64,000 bases of DNA from Papaver somniferum (lineage: Eukaryota; Streptophyta; Magnoliopsida; Ranunculales; Papaveraceae), in assembly GCF_003573695.1 (NCBI RefSeq), contig NW_020621936.1, positions 310,001-374,000 of the forward strand, read 5' to 3'. The number at the start of each line of letters is the position of its first letter. The stretch's first letter is position 1. A program made the position numbers and the translations under genes. A model generated the notes under the pieces. The model searched no databases and was not told the origin of the DNA. It saw only the letters and a program-made list of their open reading frames with translations. Shown here in pieces: positions 1-10,669 of the stretch.

Positions 1-1036
1 ACTCTATCTCACATGGAAACCACTCCCCCTTACATAATGATCCGAAAACCATATGTATTTGTAGTGTGAACTACACATTAATTCTCCCCCTTTTTGTCAA
101 TAAAATTGGCAAAGGTACGAAAACTAGTGGGATCCTAATGAAAGTTCCATAGAGACATTTCATGACCAAAAGAAAGCACATATCAACTTTTTAGATGCCA
201 TCATATAGCCGAAGCTAAATGCATTCATCAAGGAGTTTATAAAGATACAAGATAACCCATATAATATTCCACAACCGCACTCCCCACAAATATTTGGCAA
301 TTAAGCACAAGTTCAATTAAGAACTCTCCCCCATAAAATGTCATTCCCGAAAGAACAACAAGAGCGACCTTACTTTCACAAGAAAAGAAGGATTTCCTTG
401 GACATAACAAGTCACATACGAATATGAATTTGAATCCAAAATACTCAATTAAATTAACCACAAGAAAATCCATGATTAATTTAATCAAAAATGCTCAACA
501 TAAGAGAACTTATGGAGCCGCACAGTATATACATAAAAATATGGATCATGGAAGATCAATACTGCGGAATAGACAAGGATTCATTCTATTTTCCATCACT
601 ATTTGGAAAATGACATACAATAGACATAATCCTCGTAAACAAAAGTTCATCCTATCTTCCATCAATATTTGCATAATGACATACGATAGGCTTAACTTTT
701 GTAATGTCAAAAGTTCATTCATTATTTTATCAATACTTGCAAATAGACACGTGAAAGACATAAATTTTGACAAAGTATAGGATAATCATAGTTCACGGAT
801 GCAAACACACATATCCCATAACAAATTGCAATATATATAACCATAAAGATTAATAATGCAAAAATCATCTACCAACAATTTTAGAATTTAAACAAATAAA
901 CCTAAAAACAATGAAGATGAAAACGTTGGACATAGCTATGTGTAATCACAATAATGGCTATTACAAACTCTAGTTCTTCTTCCTAAAAAACACAAGAATA
1001 AAATTCTCATAAGAAGATTTACTAGACATAATAGAA

Positions 1037-1477
1037 TCAAAGTTCATTGAGAACCTCATACCTTTCAGTGAATCCATCAAAGAAGGTATCACTGATTTCC
1101 TTTATTCTCTTGACCGTAGACACTCCATGTTCGTGAGTTAGAACACTAACCTTACAGTCAACAACCCGAGCAAGATGTCTAGCCTTGACACAGTCCATGA
1201 TGAGCTTCTTTTGATTCTGTATCAGAATATTTTGATTAACAAGGATTCTTGCCCGACCATCTAAGAGTTGGTTTATTTGAAGTTGAAGATTTGCAAACTC
1301 GACCTTTGAATCGTTCTGAAAACGAGTTAAATCCTTGACAGAATCATCAATCCAGGAGTTTTGATCCTTTCTTTCAAGCATCTTCTTTAGAACCAGCTCT
1401 TGAATCGACTCACGTCCTTGAGTGTCTTCCTCCATATCAAGATGCACAATCTCTTGAGATTTTGCAGAGTTATCCAT
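1037..1477 (-). CDS. Uncharacterised coiled-coil ORF of the copia-type element (146 aa)
   Basis: This intact 146-residue frame begins MDNSAKSQEIVHL and is rich in charged and amide residues with heptad-like leucine and isoleucine spacing (about residues 25-110), which suggests a coiled coil. There is no signal peptide, membrane segment or known catalytic motif. It lies downstream of the Gag remnant in the position where pol or a post-pol ORF would be. It may be a relic of an env-like or extra ORF of SIRE-type elements, or simply the end of an extended Gag. I do not recognise the family. Confidence 0.4.
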   Translation of the reverse strand: MDNSAKSQEIVHLDMEEDTQGRESIQELVLKKMLERKDQNSWIDDSVKDLTRFQNDSKVEFANLQLQINQLLDGRARILVNQNILIQNQKKLIMDCVKARHLARVVDCKVSVLTHEHGVSTVKRIKEISDTFFDGFTERYEVLNEL

Positions 1478-1709
1478 ATAATTTTTTGTTAGGGATGGAA
1501 TAACAACATAAAGTATATATATTTTTTTATAAACAGGAGAAAGAGACTCTTGTTATGGAAACCCTATGAACTCACAAGAGGAGGACACGACGTTTGTGGA
1601 CCTGCAGCCATAAAAACACAAACAACACAAAACAAATATTATACAATGTATTTCTCAATCATCATACTTGCACCTATCAAGCTAGAAACAAGGATAAGGA
1701 TACCTGGAA

Positions 1710-2931
1710 TCAGGTGGTACAGTGAGAAGTAATCCCACTATGATCATTGAGGAAGGAGTTGTATACATCATTTGAATGTTTGACCTTTGTGTTTTTTGCC
1801 TTTCTTCGACTGTCTTTCATCCCAGATGAGTAGGAACCAACCTTTTTAACATTTCCGTCAGAAGGAATTTTTTGAGGACAAAATCTAGGACCTCTTGAGA
1901 TTGGTCCAGGAGGATCAGGATACAGAGAGATCCATTTCCTAGACTTACCAGACTCATTCTTATAAACACCATGAATATGCTCATTAGTGGCACAAGAATT
2001 TATACCATTGGGATGAACTTTTAACCTGTGACGATTTCTAGAAGAGATATCATTTTTATAAGGTTTCTGGTATTTTGTGGGAATGAGATTCATTGTGATG
2101 TCGTCAGACGATTCGCTCCATTGATAGTACAAAGAAGCAAATTATGGAGATTAGAGATTTGTTTCCTCCTAGCAAAACAATGAATAGCATAGTGATTCTT
2201 TTTCCCACAGAATGAACAGGTTCGTGGAGGAGAAACAATAACTGGAGTCAGTTTTAAATTCATAGTCGTATTAGAAGTTTGCAAGTCATGTAATCCTTTC
2301 TTGACAAAAACTTATTTTGGAAAACATCTCTTCATGTGTTGTAATTCAGTCTGAGAATTATCCGGTACAGAAGAATTTCTCCTTAAAACAGAGTTTTCCT
2401 TTTCCAAGGATTTGGACTGTTCATGGGCTGGAATAAGGGATGCACCTAGTTTCTCTTTTTCGACACAAAGTCTGTTTAGATCTGATGAATGCGCCTCGAT
2501 CAAACGTTTTTCTCTAATTGAATCTTCCTTGACAATATCCTCAAGAACACTAATCTTTTCACGTTGTAGAGTAATTTCTTGAATAAGTTTTTCGATATTG
2601 TTAGAGAAGGACTCAATGATATTATAGAGTTCCCGTTCTCGACCAAGAGACTTTTCAAATTCATCAATGAGCTGAGAATGATTCTGAAAATCCATAGCCT
2701 CAGTAGAATTTTTGAGATTCTGGTGAGCTCCATTTCAGCTTTTGCGATAGTGTCAAACGTCTCACTAGAAGGACTGATATCAGCATTTGATAGAACTACA
2801 TTTCTACCTCGGGATTCGGAAGAATCAACTAAGGAGTAATCCTTTGAGGTGATCCCAAGACATTTGGCATAGTTAAAAGATTTGGAAGACGTCTTGGTAT
2901 GCGTATATGCCAGAGATGAGATTCTGTTCAC
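1710..2931 (-). pseudogene. Copia Gag remnant with coiled coil and CCHC zinc knuckle
   Basis: Several overlapping minus-strand frames (2931-2500, 2695-2312, 2284-2090, 2132-1710) form one broken Gag. The first parts are rich in Glu, Lys and Leu with heptad-like spacing (predicted coiled coil, about 2690-2330), as is common in the C-terminal half of large copia Gags. At about 2249-2208 the frame contains C-SF-C-GKKN-H-YAIH-C, an exact CX2CX4HX4C nucleic-acid-binding knuckle. The part after the knuckle is basic and ends at a stop at 1710. At least three frame changes mean it cannot be translated as one protein unless introns are involved. No protease or integrase motif follows. Confidence 0.65.
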
Positions 2932-2984
2932 AGACTCAGATTGCTACAAACATAGACTTGTAAGGTCTTTAAACGTGTTTGCCT

Positions 2985-2996
2985 GCTCTGATACCA
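2985..2996 (-). other. Primer-binding site, initiator-Met tRNA type
   Basis: The minus strand reads TGGTATCAGAGC, the standard plant complement to the 3' end of initiator methionine tRNA, two bases inside the LTR end. It fixes the orientation of the element. Confidence 0.9.
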
Positions 2997-2998
2997 AT

Positions 2999-5317
2999 TG
3001 AAAAAGCGGGGGTCTAACAACCACACCCAATGTTTCACTTAGCAATATGTATGGGCAAACTCCAATATACTTTTAAGAGAATCAACTAGACAGTCACACT
3101 CAATCTTAATAAAAGTATATCAAAGAGTTATATCTCACTTTCTTGATTCAATACTTACTCAAGCAAATAGAAATCTGCGAGCCTAACTGAATACAAGAGA
3201 AATCACTTGAACGGTACCAAAGACCAATGTTCAAGGATCAATCAATTTCAATCAACAACCAAAGGTTGGATTTCCCAATCGGTCGATTCAACGCACAACC
3301 TGTGATATTTCAATTATATAACAAAATATAATGCGGGAAAGAAATAACACAGACACCAGAAGTTTTGTTAACGAGGAAACCGCAAATGCAGAAAAACCCC
3401 GGGACCTAGTCCAGATTGAACGCACATTGTATTAAGCCGCTACAGACACTAGCCTACTACAAACTAACTTCGGTCTGGACTGTAGTTGAACCCAAATCAA
3501 TCTCACACTGATCCAAGTTACAGTTGCGCTCCTTACATCTCTGATCCCAGCAGGATACTACGCACTTGATTCCCTTAGATGATCTCACCCACAACTAAGA
3601 GTTGCTACGATCCAAAGTCGAAGACATTAATAGACAAATATGTATCACATAGAAAAGTCTACGGTAATAGATAAATCTGTCTCCCACAAAAATACCTACG
3701 AGTTTTTGTTCCGTCTTTTGATAAATCAAGGTGAACATGAACCAATTGATAACCCAGACTTATATTCCCGAAGAACATCCTAGAATTATCAATCATCTCA
3801 CAATAATCTTAATCGACTAGCGAAACAAGATATTATGGAATCACAAACGATGAGACGAAGGTGTTTGTTACTACTTTTCTATCTTGCCTATCGGAAAATT
3901 AATCTCAATCCAATCTTACGATTTCACTCAAATACGATAGAAACAGCAAGATCATATCACACAACTACAGAGAAAATAGTTGGGTCTGGCTTCACAATCC
4001 CAATGAAGTCTTCAAGTCATTAACCTACAGGGTCTCGATAGAAACCTAAGGTTAAAGGAGAATCGACTCTAGCTAATACAAGTAGTATCACACATGAGAA
4101 ACCTAATGTCAGGGTTTGCAATCAATGTTAGCTTAGTAACAAAGCATTCAATATTCAGCGTTAGATGAAAACCTGATTAGATTCAAGCTAATATCTTTCA
4201 ACTGTTAGATCGAACTTAGCTTGTTACACACAAATGAAATGCACGTTTATTTAGGTATGTGTAACCGTACCCAAACATGTACATTTAGTTGGTTCAACAG
4301 TAGTTAACCAAATGGTTAGCCATATGAGCACTTTCATATCAACCACATTCTTCTTTACCACAACTAGTTCAAATAACTCAAATGAACTAGTTAGAGAGTT
4401 GTTCAATTACTTAGATCTTTATAATAGACACAATTGAAACAAAAACGATTTGATCCACTCGAACAAATTCATGAACTTTATAGCCACGGTTTGCAATTAT
4501 GCATTCCTTAGTTTATATAAGTTTAAGTTCAGGAATAATTGTTTTTAGAAACTAACCCACTTAAGTACGCATACTTTTACGTGGACTTAAGTACCCGAAA
4601 TAAGTTTGTTTTCAGTTCACAAATTCCAGGATAAATTCACGGGATATGGACTTCTGACAGTATGCGTACTGGTAGGCGGACTTCAGTTCCGGTTTTCCTG
4701 AGCAGCAAAGTACGCATACTTTGGTTCAAGGAATAAGGACTTACACATGTATGAGTTATCACACAATGTTTATATACTTTAAAGGTTATATTTTAAATTC
4801 TCATTTCAATCATTGAAACATTCTTAGAGGACATTATATAGTTGTTGTTCACAAGCTATTTTTCGTCAAAGCGATTTTCAAGTAATTGAAACTAATATGA
4901 CTTTCGTCACTCGTAAAGATGAACTTGGCCAAAGCGAAAGCTTACCAACACATATTTCGAGAAATAGATAAGCGAGATAAACTCGGCTCGAAATAGCAAA
5001 TGTGTATAATCATAGTCTATATAGCAATACGACTTTTGCCTCAAGATAAGATATAAAGTAGATAGACTTTTGAGTGATAGATAAGTTCAAGTCTCCACAT
5101 ACCTTTTAGTCGATGAAGTTCCACAAGTTCCTTGAGTAGTTCTTCGTCTTTGTATGATGATCGCCATGGAGTCTAGAGCTCAACTATACTTTCTATTCTA
5201 GTCCGAGACTTAGCTAATAATAGACTAGAAATCAAGACTTATAATTTTGATCACTAACATTGATAAACATGCTTGAGATAGCAACGCATGCGAGTTCGAC
5301 CGAGCAGTGCTCTAACA
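2999..5317 (-). repeat. 5' LTR of the copia-type element (about 2.3 kb)
   Basis: On the minus strand the LTR begins TGTTAGAGCACTGCTCGG at 5317 and ends CTTTTTCA at 2999, two bases before the primer-binding site, so it has the expected TG...CA ends. A TATA-like TTATATAAAC lies on the minus strand near 4510-4520. The U3 part holds inverted copies of AGTACGCATACT around 4565-4735. Related, more decayed LTR copies on the plus strand lie at about 29110-31102, 17960-18552 and 5318-6450. Confidence 0.75.
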
Positions 5318-6550
5318 TTTAGCAAATAATTTGTTCAATGGTCCTTAAAAATATTAGTTCTATGAATTAATTTGTGGATCAATTAAAAATTTCCCATGCA
5401 AATAATTATATCACTTGGGAATGTTTCAAACATCATAAGAGATAAATATGAATTTACCGATATTCTTACTCAAGGTAGGTTGGTGAACCAGTTCGCAAAC
5501 TTCAAGTTCAACTGGGAACAGTTCACGAACCCGATTGGCAAACCGTGGTGAACTGAATTTTGTAAGTTGGATAAATATTCTAGCAGTTGACGAACCCGGT
5601 TCAAGAACTGTGGTCAACTGATTTATGTAGTCTAGTAGGGTTGGCGAAGCCGGTTCACTAACCGTACCATCCTGACTCATGAACAAACGCTGCGTTCACG
5701 AATCGATGTACCAACTGTCCCAGCTTATATTTTAGTATGTGCTTAAAGAGTTATTTTCATAATATGTTTATCATTATCAGAACTCTCTTAAACACTTCTA
5801 AGATTTCATTGATTACTTAAACACTTATGTGTGTGTATTATGATTAAATTCTTATATGTTTAAATGAACATCAAATAACTTTTAGTTCTTTGGCTAACTT
5901 TCCAAACCGAACAGTCATTGTACACGGTTCCGTAACCGAACCTATGTGGATACTCTTTTATTGTATTTTGAGACCTAAATTGTTTGCTTGATTGTTAACT
6001 TATCTTAGCTTGAATTCTAAGCTAACCACGATCTCTGAAAATTATAAATAAAAATGCTCTTTCAACTGGGAAAATTAATCCCTAACACTTTGTGTCCTAG
6101 TTGATTCTAGAGTCTTCCTCTATTGACCTAGGTTTCCTTTGTGGAACATTATTAGGTCTACGACTAAAAGACTTCATTTTGGGGATTCGTAAAGCCAGGT
6201 CCGACTATCTTTACCTTCATACTTTGAGAATCCTGATCTTGCTTTTCTGTTATTGAGGTATTCGTAATCTCTTTCAGGCAAGATAAATAGTAATCACAAA
6301 GTTCTCTTCGTCTCTGACTTTGTGATTCCTCAAGATAGATGTCTAAAGACTGATCTTAGTTGATCTTTCGAAGAATGTTCTTGAGAGGTGGTTAAGAATC
6401 TAGGTTGTTCTTCGGGAGTCGTAAGTTCACTTCACACAAGATATTATGACCTTGTCATATGCAATCATGGAGTTTTCTACGGCAGGATACACACCAGGGT
6501 TTTATATAATCGCTTTAACTTTTAGACATTCATATTTTAGTTAAAAAATT
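5318..6550 (+). repeat. Decayed copia-type LTR remnant
   Basis: The stretch repeats a motif of the kind GTTCACGAACC or GTTGGCGAAGCC between about 5480 and 5680. Around 6080-6430 it carries the block beginning CACTTTGTGTCCTAGTTG, which aligns by eye with the solo LTR at 30040-30250 in the same plus orientation. I see no boundaries or target duplication. ORFs in it are chance frames. Confidence 0.5.
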
Positions 6551-6900
6551 CCATTTTTACATATGAAGACTGGCGCCAAAAAATACGTACGACATTCTGA
6601 TGATCCTGCAAAACAAATAGATAAAAACAAAGATACAAAATTAAAAAAAAAAAAAATTGTTAGCAACAAATCAAATAACACGCAAATTTGATATTGTTAC
6701 CATGGTCTCAAATTGTACGCACCCACGAGTCGGGATATCTGATAGAAATTTTCCGTCATCTTTAGGTTTTCCTCTAGCTTTCCCATTGCAAAGACATTCC
6801 AGCATCAAGTAAGAGGCAGCAATGTACCTTCCTCCAGGTTGATTTGGGATTTTTTTCATTTCCCTTGTCCTTGTTCTACACCGCCACCTCCTTTTGTACC

Positions 6901-6933
<33 letters not shown>

Positions 6934-7300
6934 ATATAATCATTACCATCATCACCATTATTACCATCTTTACCATCATCACCACCAGCACCATTACTTT
7001 CATCATTAACATCTTCTTTTTTTCTTCACCACTTGAAGAATCTTCTACATTATTAGTACCACAGCTTGTACCGGGAGATCTTCTTCTTCTGTACCTTCTT
7101 GTTCATCTCCTGAATTCACAAATGGAACATAAGAGGATGAAAAAGAGGAATCCGATGGGTCACTACCTTGTTATGTGGGTTCACGGATAGTAAAAGGTAC
7201 ATTCTTATGACGCTTTCCACGATACTGACCAGCGCCTAAGAATTTCTCGTTGCGGGGAGGTTTTAAATGAGGAATAGACAAATATTTTTTTTACCTATCT
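6551..7300 (-). pseudogene. Broken acidic reading frame, possible transposon protein remnant
   Basis: On the minus strand, frames between about 7270 and 6670 show a basic block (about 7260-7190), then Ser/Glu/Asp-rich sequence, then an Asp run encoded by the TCA microsatellite, then a block around IAASYLMLECLCNG and ending near 6671. Stops and frame changes interrupt it repeatedly. The mix of basic, acidic and Cys-containing pieces is compatible with a decayed DNA-transposon or host gene, but I do not recognise it. Confidence 0.3.
6901..6933. repeat. (TCA)11 microsatellite
   Basis: Eleven perfect TCA units, followed to about 7005 by imperfect ones (ATCATTACCATC and similar). It would encode poly-Asp or poly-Met on the minus strand, which produces spurious ORFs. 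Confidence 0.95.
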
Positions 7301-7339
7301 TGATCTCTTTAAGACTATTCAAATAACATACAAAAATAA

Positions 7340-7760
7340 AAAATCAAAATCACGGTCTCAGTTAATGGGTCATCATGGTCTAAATTGTCGACCATAACGA
7401 CTTTCATTTGACAACTTTAAATTTACAAAATGATGATGACTTTAGCCAAATTTAGGACAAAATGGGTGTTTTTATTTTTTTTAGATAGAGTCATCATGGT
7501 TTACACAAGGGTCGTCATGTTACAATACTAAGTCGCCATCTTCTTCTTTAATACCCTAACAACCTTAATTTAAGTTAGCATCTTTAGGAAAAAACAATAA
7601 GAATCGTCATCTTCTAAGTTATATACCATGACGGTTTTTCATAGTTTTAACATGCAAATGAAAAGTTATCATGGTCTTATATTTGTGTAGTCGACGACCC
7701 TAACCGTATAACTGCAATTTTCCGGTTACAAATCTAAATTTATAATAAGCACGCCATACA
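7340..7760. repeat. Cluster of GTC(A/G)TCATGG-like motifs in both orientations
   Basis: The motif recurs about every 30-100 bases: near 7371, 7487, 7509, 7604, 7627 (inverted), 7670 and 7688. Such clustered short direct and inverted motifs resemble subterminal repeats of DNA transposons, for example CACTA elements. No terminal CACTA/TAGTG pair was found. No gene is seen between 7300 and 8050. Confidence 0.35.
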
Positions 7761-8050
7761 AAACACTAACAACAAGTAGAGTAATGGATGTTAGGTTACT
7801 TACTTTCTAATTTGGGCCATAACTTTTTCCAATTCTCAATAATTTGATTTTTCCTTCCTTCTTGAATAAATATTTCTTTTGAGTTTATCTACGAGGTTAG
7901 GGTTCTTTGAATCACCCTGACATCTCTCTGTACAATCCATGTTTTTAGAAGAAGTTAATTGCCGATTAAAATTTTCAAATCAACGAATACGACGATGAAT
8001 TGAGTTCGAAGAAAAAAAATGAGGTGGATGAAAAGAGTCGTCTAGGATAG

Positions 8051-9587
8051 TGATAGACGCATTTATGTGTCTATTTTGTTCAAAATGTTCTGTATTGTTA
8101 GACTCGATTAAATACTTATTGTGTTATTTTATGTTTTTGTAGATGTTTTTGGAAAAATAAGCTTTTGCGGCGAAATTGGCTCGAAAAGTGGTGTTTTACA
8201 CCCCAGGATAGAGACTAAAAACACCCCAGAAATGCGCCGAAGGAACCCAGAAAAAATGCTGGAAATACCCCAGAAAAATTACTTAAGGCACCCCAAAGGA
8301 CATGTGTTATTCGGACTCCAGCAACGGATAAGGGGCGACTACTGGATAAGGGGTGACCTTCTTCACAAATTCAAAAAAATATTTTGGCGGGAAAATATTT
8401 CTTTTCACAGGCAGATTTTTTGATCGGATTTTGGAGGAGTTTTTTGTGCGATTCAATCGCTAAAACTTCATGGCTAGATGTGATATGTCATAGAAAAGCT
8501 AGTATGGGTGTTTTTTCGATCAAGTTTGGCTGGATAACTTGGTTTAATCCAAACAGTGAGTTGGAGGATAAACACAAACTTACACGAGTTTAAACGTGTA
8601 CTGCTCGTGATTGGAAGACTTAATCAATATTCTGGAGCGTGAAGAGGTATAAAAGGAAAGAAACAAAGCTGAGAACGCGTGAAAATCATAAAACAGGAAA
8701 GAAAATCTAGCCAAAATATTTTTTATCACCCGAGTAAAGAGAGGATTATCTCGAGTTATGGAGGAGATTTCTTGTGTTGTAGGTGTATAAAAAGGGTCTT
8801 GAGTTATCATAGAAGGGGTGTCGAGAGTTTGGGGGGCTGAGAAGAGCCAGAGAAGAAGAAAAAAAAATCAAGTTTCAGAAACCTCCATTGCTGCTGCTGC
8901 ACCAAGAACACGAAGAACATAAGACCCACACTGAGCAGTCTTATTTTGCTACAGTTTCAGCGACTGTCGCAGGACAGTCTTATTTTTTTACAGTGACAGC
9001 CGAGGATCGTAGTTATCTGGTTTGTAACAAATATAATTATTACAAACCCGGTTTTGAATTATTTCTCCCTTTTCATCATTTGTAAACCCATCTTTGAGCA
9101 TAAATGAAATAAAATTTTGAGCGTGTTTCCAACATGATGAGAGGCTAATTTCTCCCACAACCAAGGCAGTGAGGAAGCTATTTACGCATGAATAATTGGT
9201 AATCATTTATTATCTCTAAATTATAATTTATAATTCACTCAATCACTGCTTTTGCAGAGTTTTTAATTGTTTGCAAAAAGTTTCTTCATTAGTTGTGATT
9301 CAATTAGATAGGTTATGCTTTGTTTAGATAATCTATGCTTAGGGGATATAATTAATTTTTGAGAATTTTCCAGATTATTTGTGAATTAAGAAATAAGAGT
9401 CTTAAAAGATAATTAGAGTTTTGAAATACGTATCATCCAATTTTGCGTCTGGAATCTAGAGTCTTGGTTACCTCTCGCCCACTTTGTTAATATTTTTGTA
9501 TATAATTTTATTAAATATTTAAATTAAATCTTCACAAGTCCGAGAGTTTGAACCTCATTACTACAACATCATTCAAAAATAATATCA
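8051..9587 (+). repeat. E1 5' LTR (1537 bp)
   Basis: It matches 13810-15386 almost throughout. A TATA-box candidate TATAAAAAG is at 8786-8794 and gives the likely start of R. Two copies of a CAGTCTTATTTT...GACTGTCGC unit lie near 8937-9000, against three in the 3' LTR. Confidence 0.93.
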
Positions 9588-9590
9588 TTT

Positions 9591-9608
9591 TGGTGCCGCC
9601 GACGCGGA
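9591..9608 (+). other. E1 primer-binding site candidate
   Basis: TGGTGCCGCCGACGCGGA starts three bases after the LTR end. It resembles the TGGCGCCGTTGCC primer of Athila-type elements, with mismatches. Which tRNA it pairs with needs a tRNA search. Confidence 0.55.
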
Positions 9609-9735
9609 TTTGTGCTTAGGTAGAATTTTTAGGTTTTTTTTTTTTATTTCATTTGTTCTTTTTACGTTTCTTTGGGTGTCTTTGTATTACAGGTTTGAAG
9701 TTGGATACTAAAGACTTGGAATCAAAGCTTAAAGC

Positions 9736-9775
<40 letters not shown>
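9736..9775. repeat. Poly(A) run of about 40 bases inside the E1 leader
   Basis: A nearly uninterrupted A tract in the 5' untranslated interior of E1, on the coding strand. It could reflect microsatellite growth, or capture of a polyadenylated cDNA. Confidence 0.9.
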
Positions 9776-9777
<2 letters not shown>

Positions 9778-10669
9778 CGAAAGAAAAATTTTTTAAAAAA
9801 AAGAGAGAATTTATTTATTTATTTTTTAGAGACCTTCCATTTTTTGTAATTAAATTTTTTTTTTATTTCTTTTCTTTTGCACTTTATTTGGACTTTGGAC
9901 TTGGACAATTATTTTTTTTTAAAAACCCTAAGGAAGGGTACATTAAATATAAAACTGTTTACAGGGAAGGACGACGATTACAATATCGTCTCGGCCCCTC
10001 GGGTTCGCACATGACATAGGAGTCGTGGCCCGAGTCGACTTCAGCGGTTCTGCGCCCGTCTGGTACGGGAGGTAAGCTTTCGAAACACCCGCGAATCCCC
10101 TGTCAGAGGGTTTATTGTATGCCTTAAGGTGAATATATGTTAAGGATTTGAATACGGTTGTTTTAATTTCCTAGTAAAGGGCAAGGCCTGGCCAAATTAA
10201 GATAAGGACTCGGATTTCATCACCGTTTCCTTCTTGCCCGCCTTAGGAAAACGAAACCAAACGCGAACCTAAGCTTAAAATTTTGACTAGAACGAGACCT
10301 ATAGGGTAACCAGCTTAATAGGAAAGTCGTTCGAAAAATATTGGTTACTCTTTTGAGCATACTTTGAAGTTCATGATGGTTTCTGCGAGTTGAATGCGTG
10401 ACTGCGCCGCCTTATAATACCGGTGACACCTTGGGTATCAAAGCTCCTCGCAGCTTCCCTCGTTTCAATTCAACTTAAACTCGGATTGATTCCAGAGAGG
10501 TTTACTCAGATTGTAACGAATTCCTTTTCGAAAGATTAGAAGCTGGTCTAGAAACAATCTAAGTGGATCCATCATGCTTGTTGTTTGCTAGATTTTATAT
10601 GTTTGATTTGGTCAGTCAGCCTTGTTTGTGATTGTGTAGAATTCCCTTGCGGTTAGGATATCGAACTGA

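Larger units (their letters stand above)
1..5317 (-). mobile_element. Non-autonomous Ty1/copia-type LTR element, cut by the window edge
   Basis: Read on the minus strand the order is LTR (5317 to 2999), initiator-Met tRNA primer site (2996-2985), Gag-like frames with a zinc knuckle (2931-1710), a coiled-coil-like ORF (1477-1037) and an untranslated tail with CAAAAAGGGGGAG-type purine tracts. No integrase or reverse transcriptase is present between the Gag part and the coiled-coil ORF, where an autonomous element would carry about 4 kb of pol. The long LTR, Met primer and GGGGGAG tracts suggest the SIRE/Maximus branch of copia, but that is inference. The 3' LTR is not in the window, so length and target duplication cannot be given. 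Confidence 0.75.

Noticed and set aside
6894..7190. Isoleucine-rich 98-residue ORF
   Set aside because: It is the TCA microsatellite and flanking imperfect units read in another frame.
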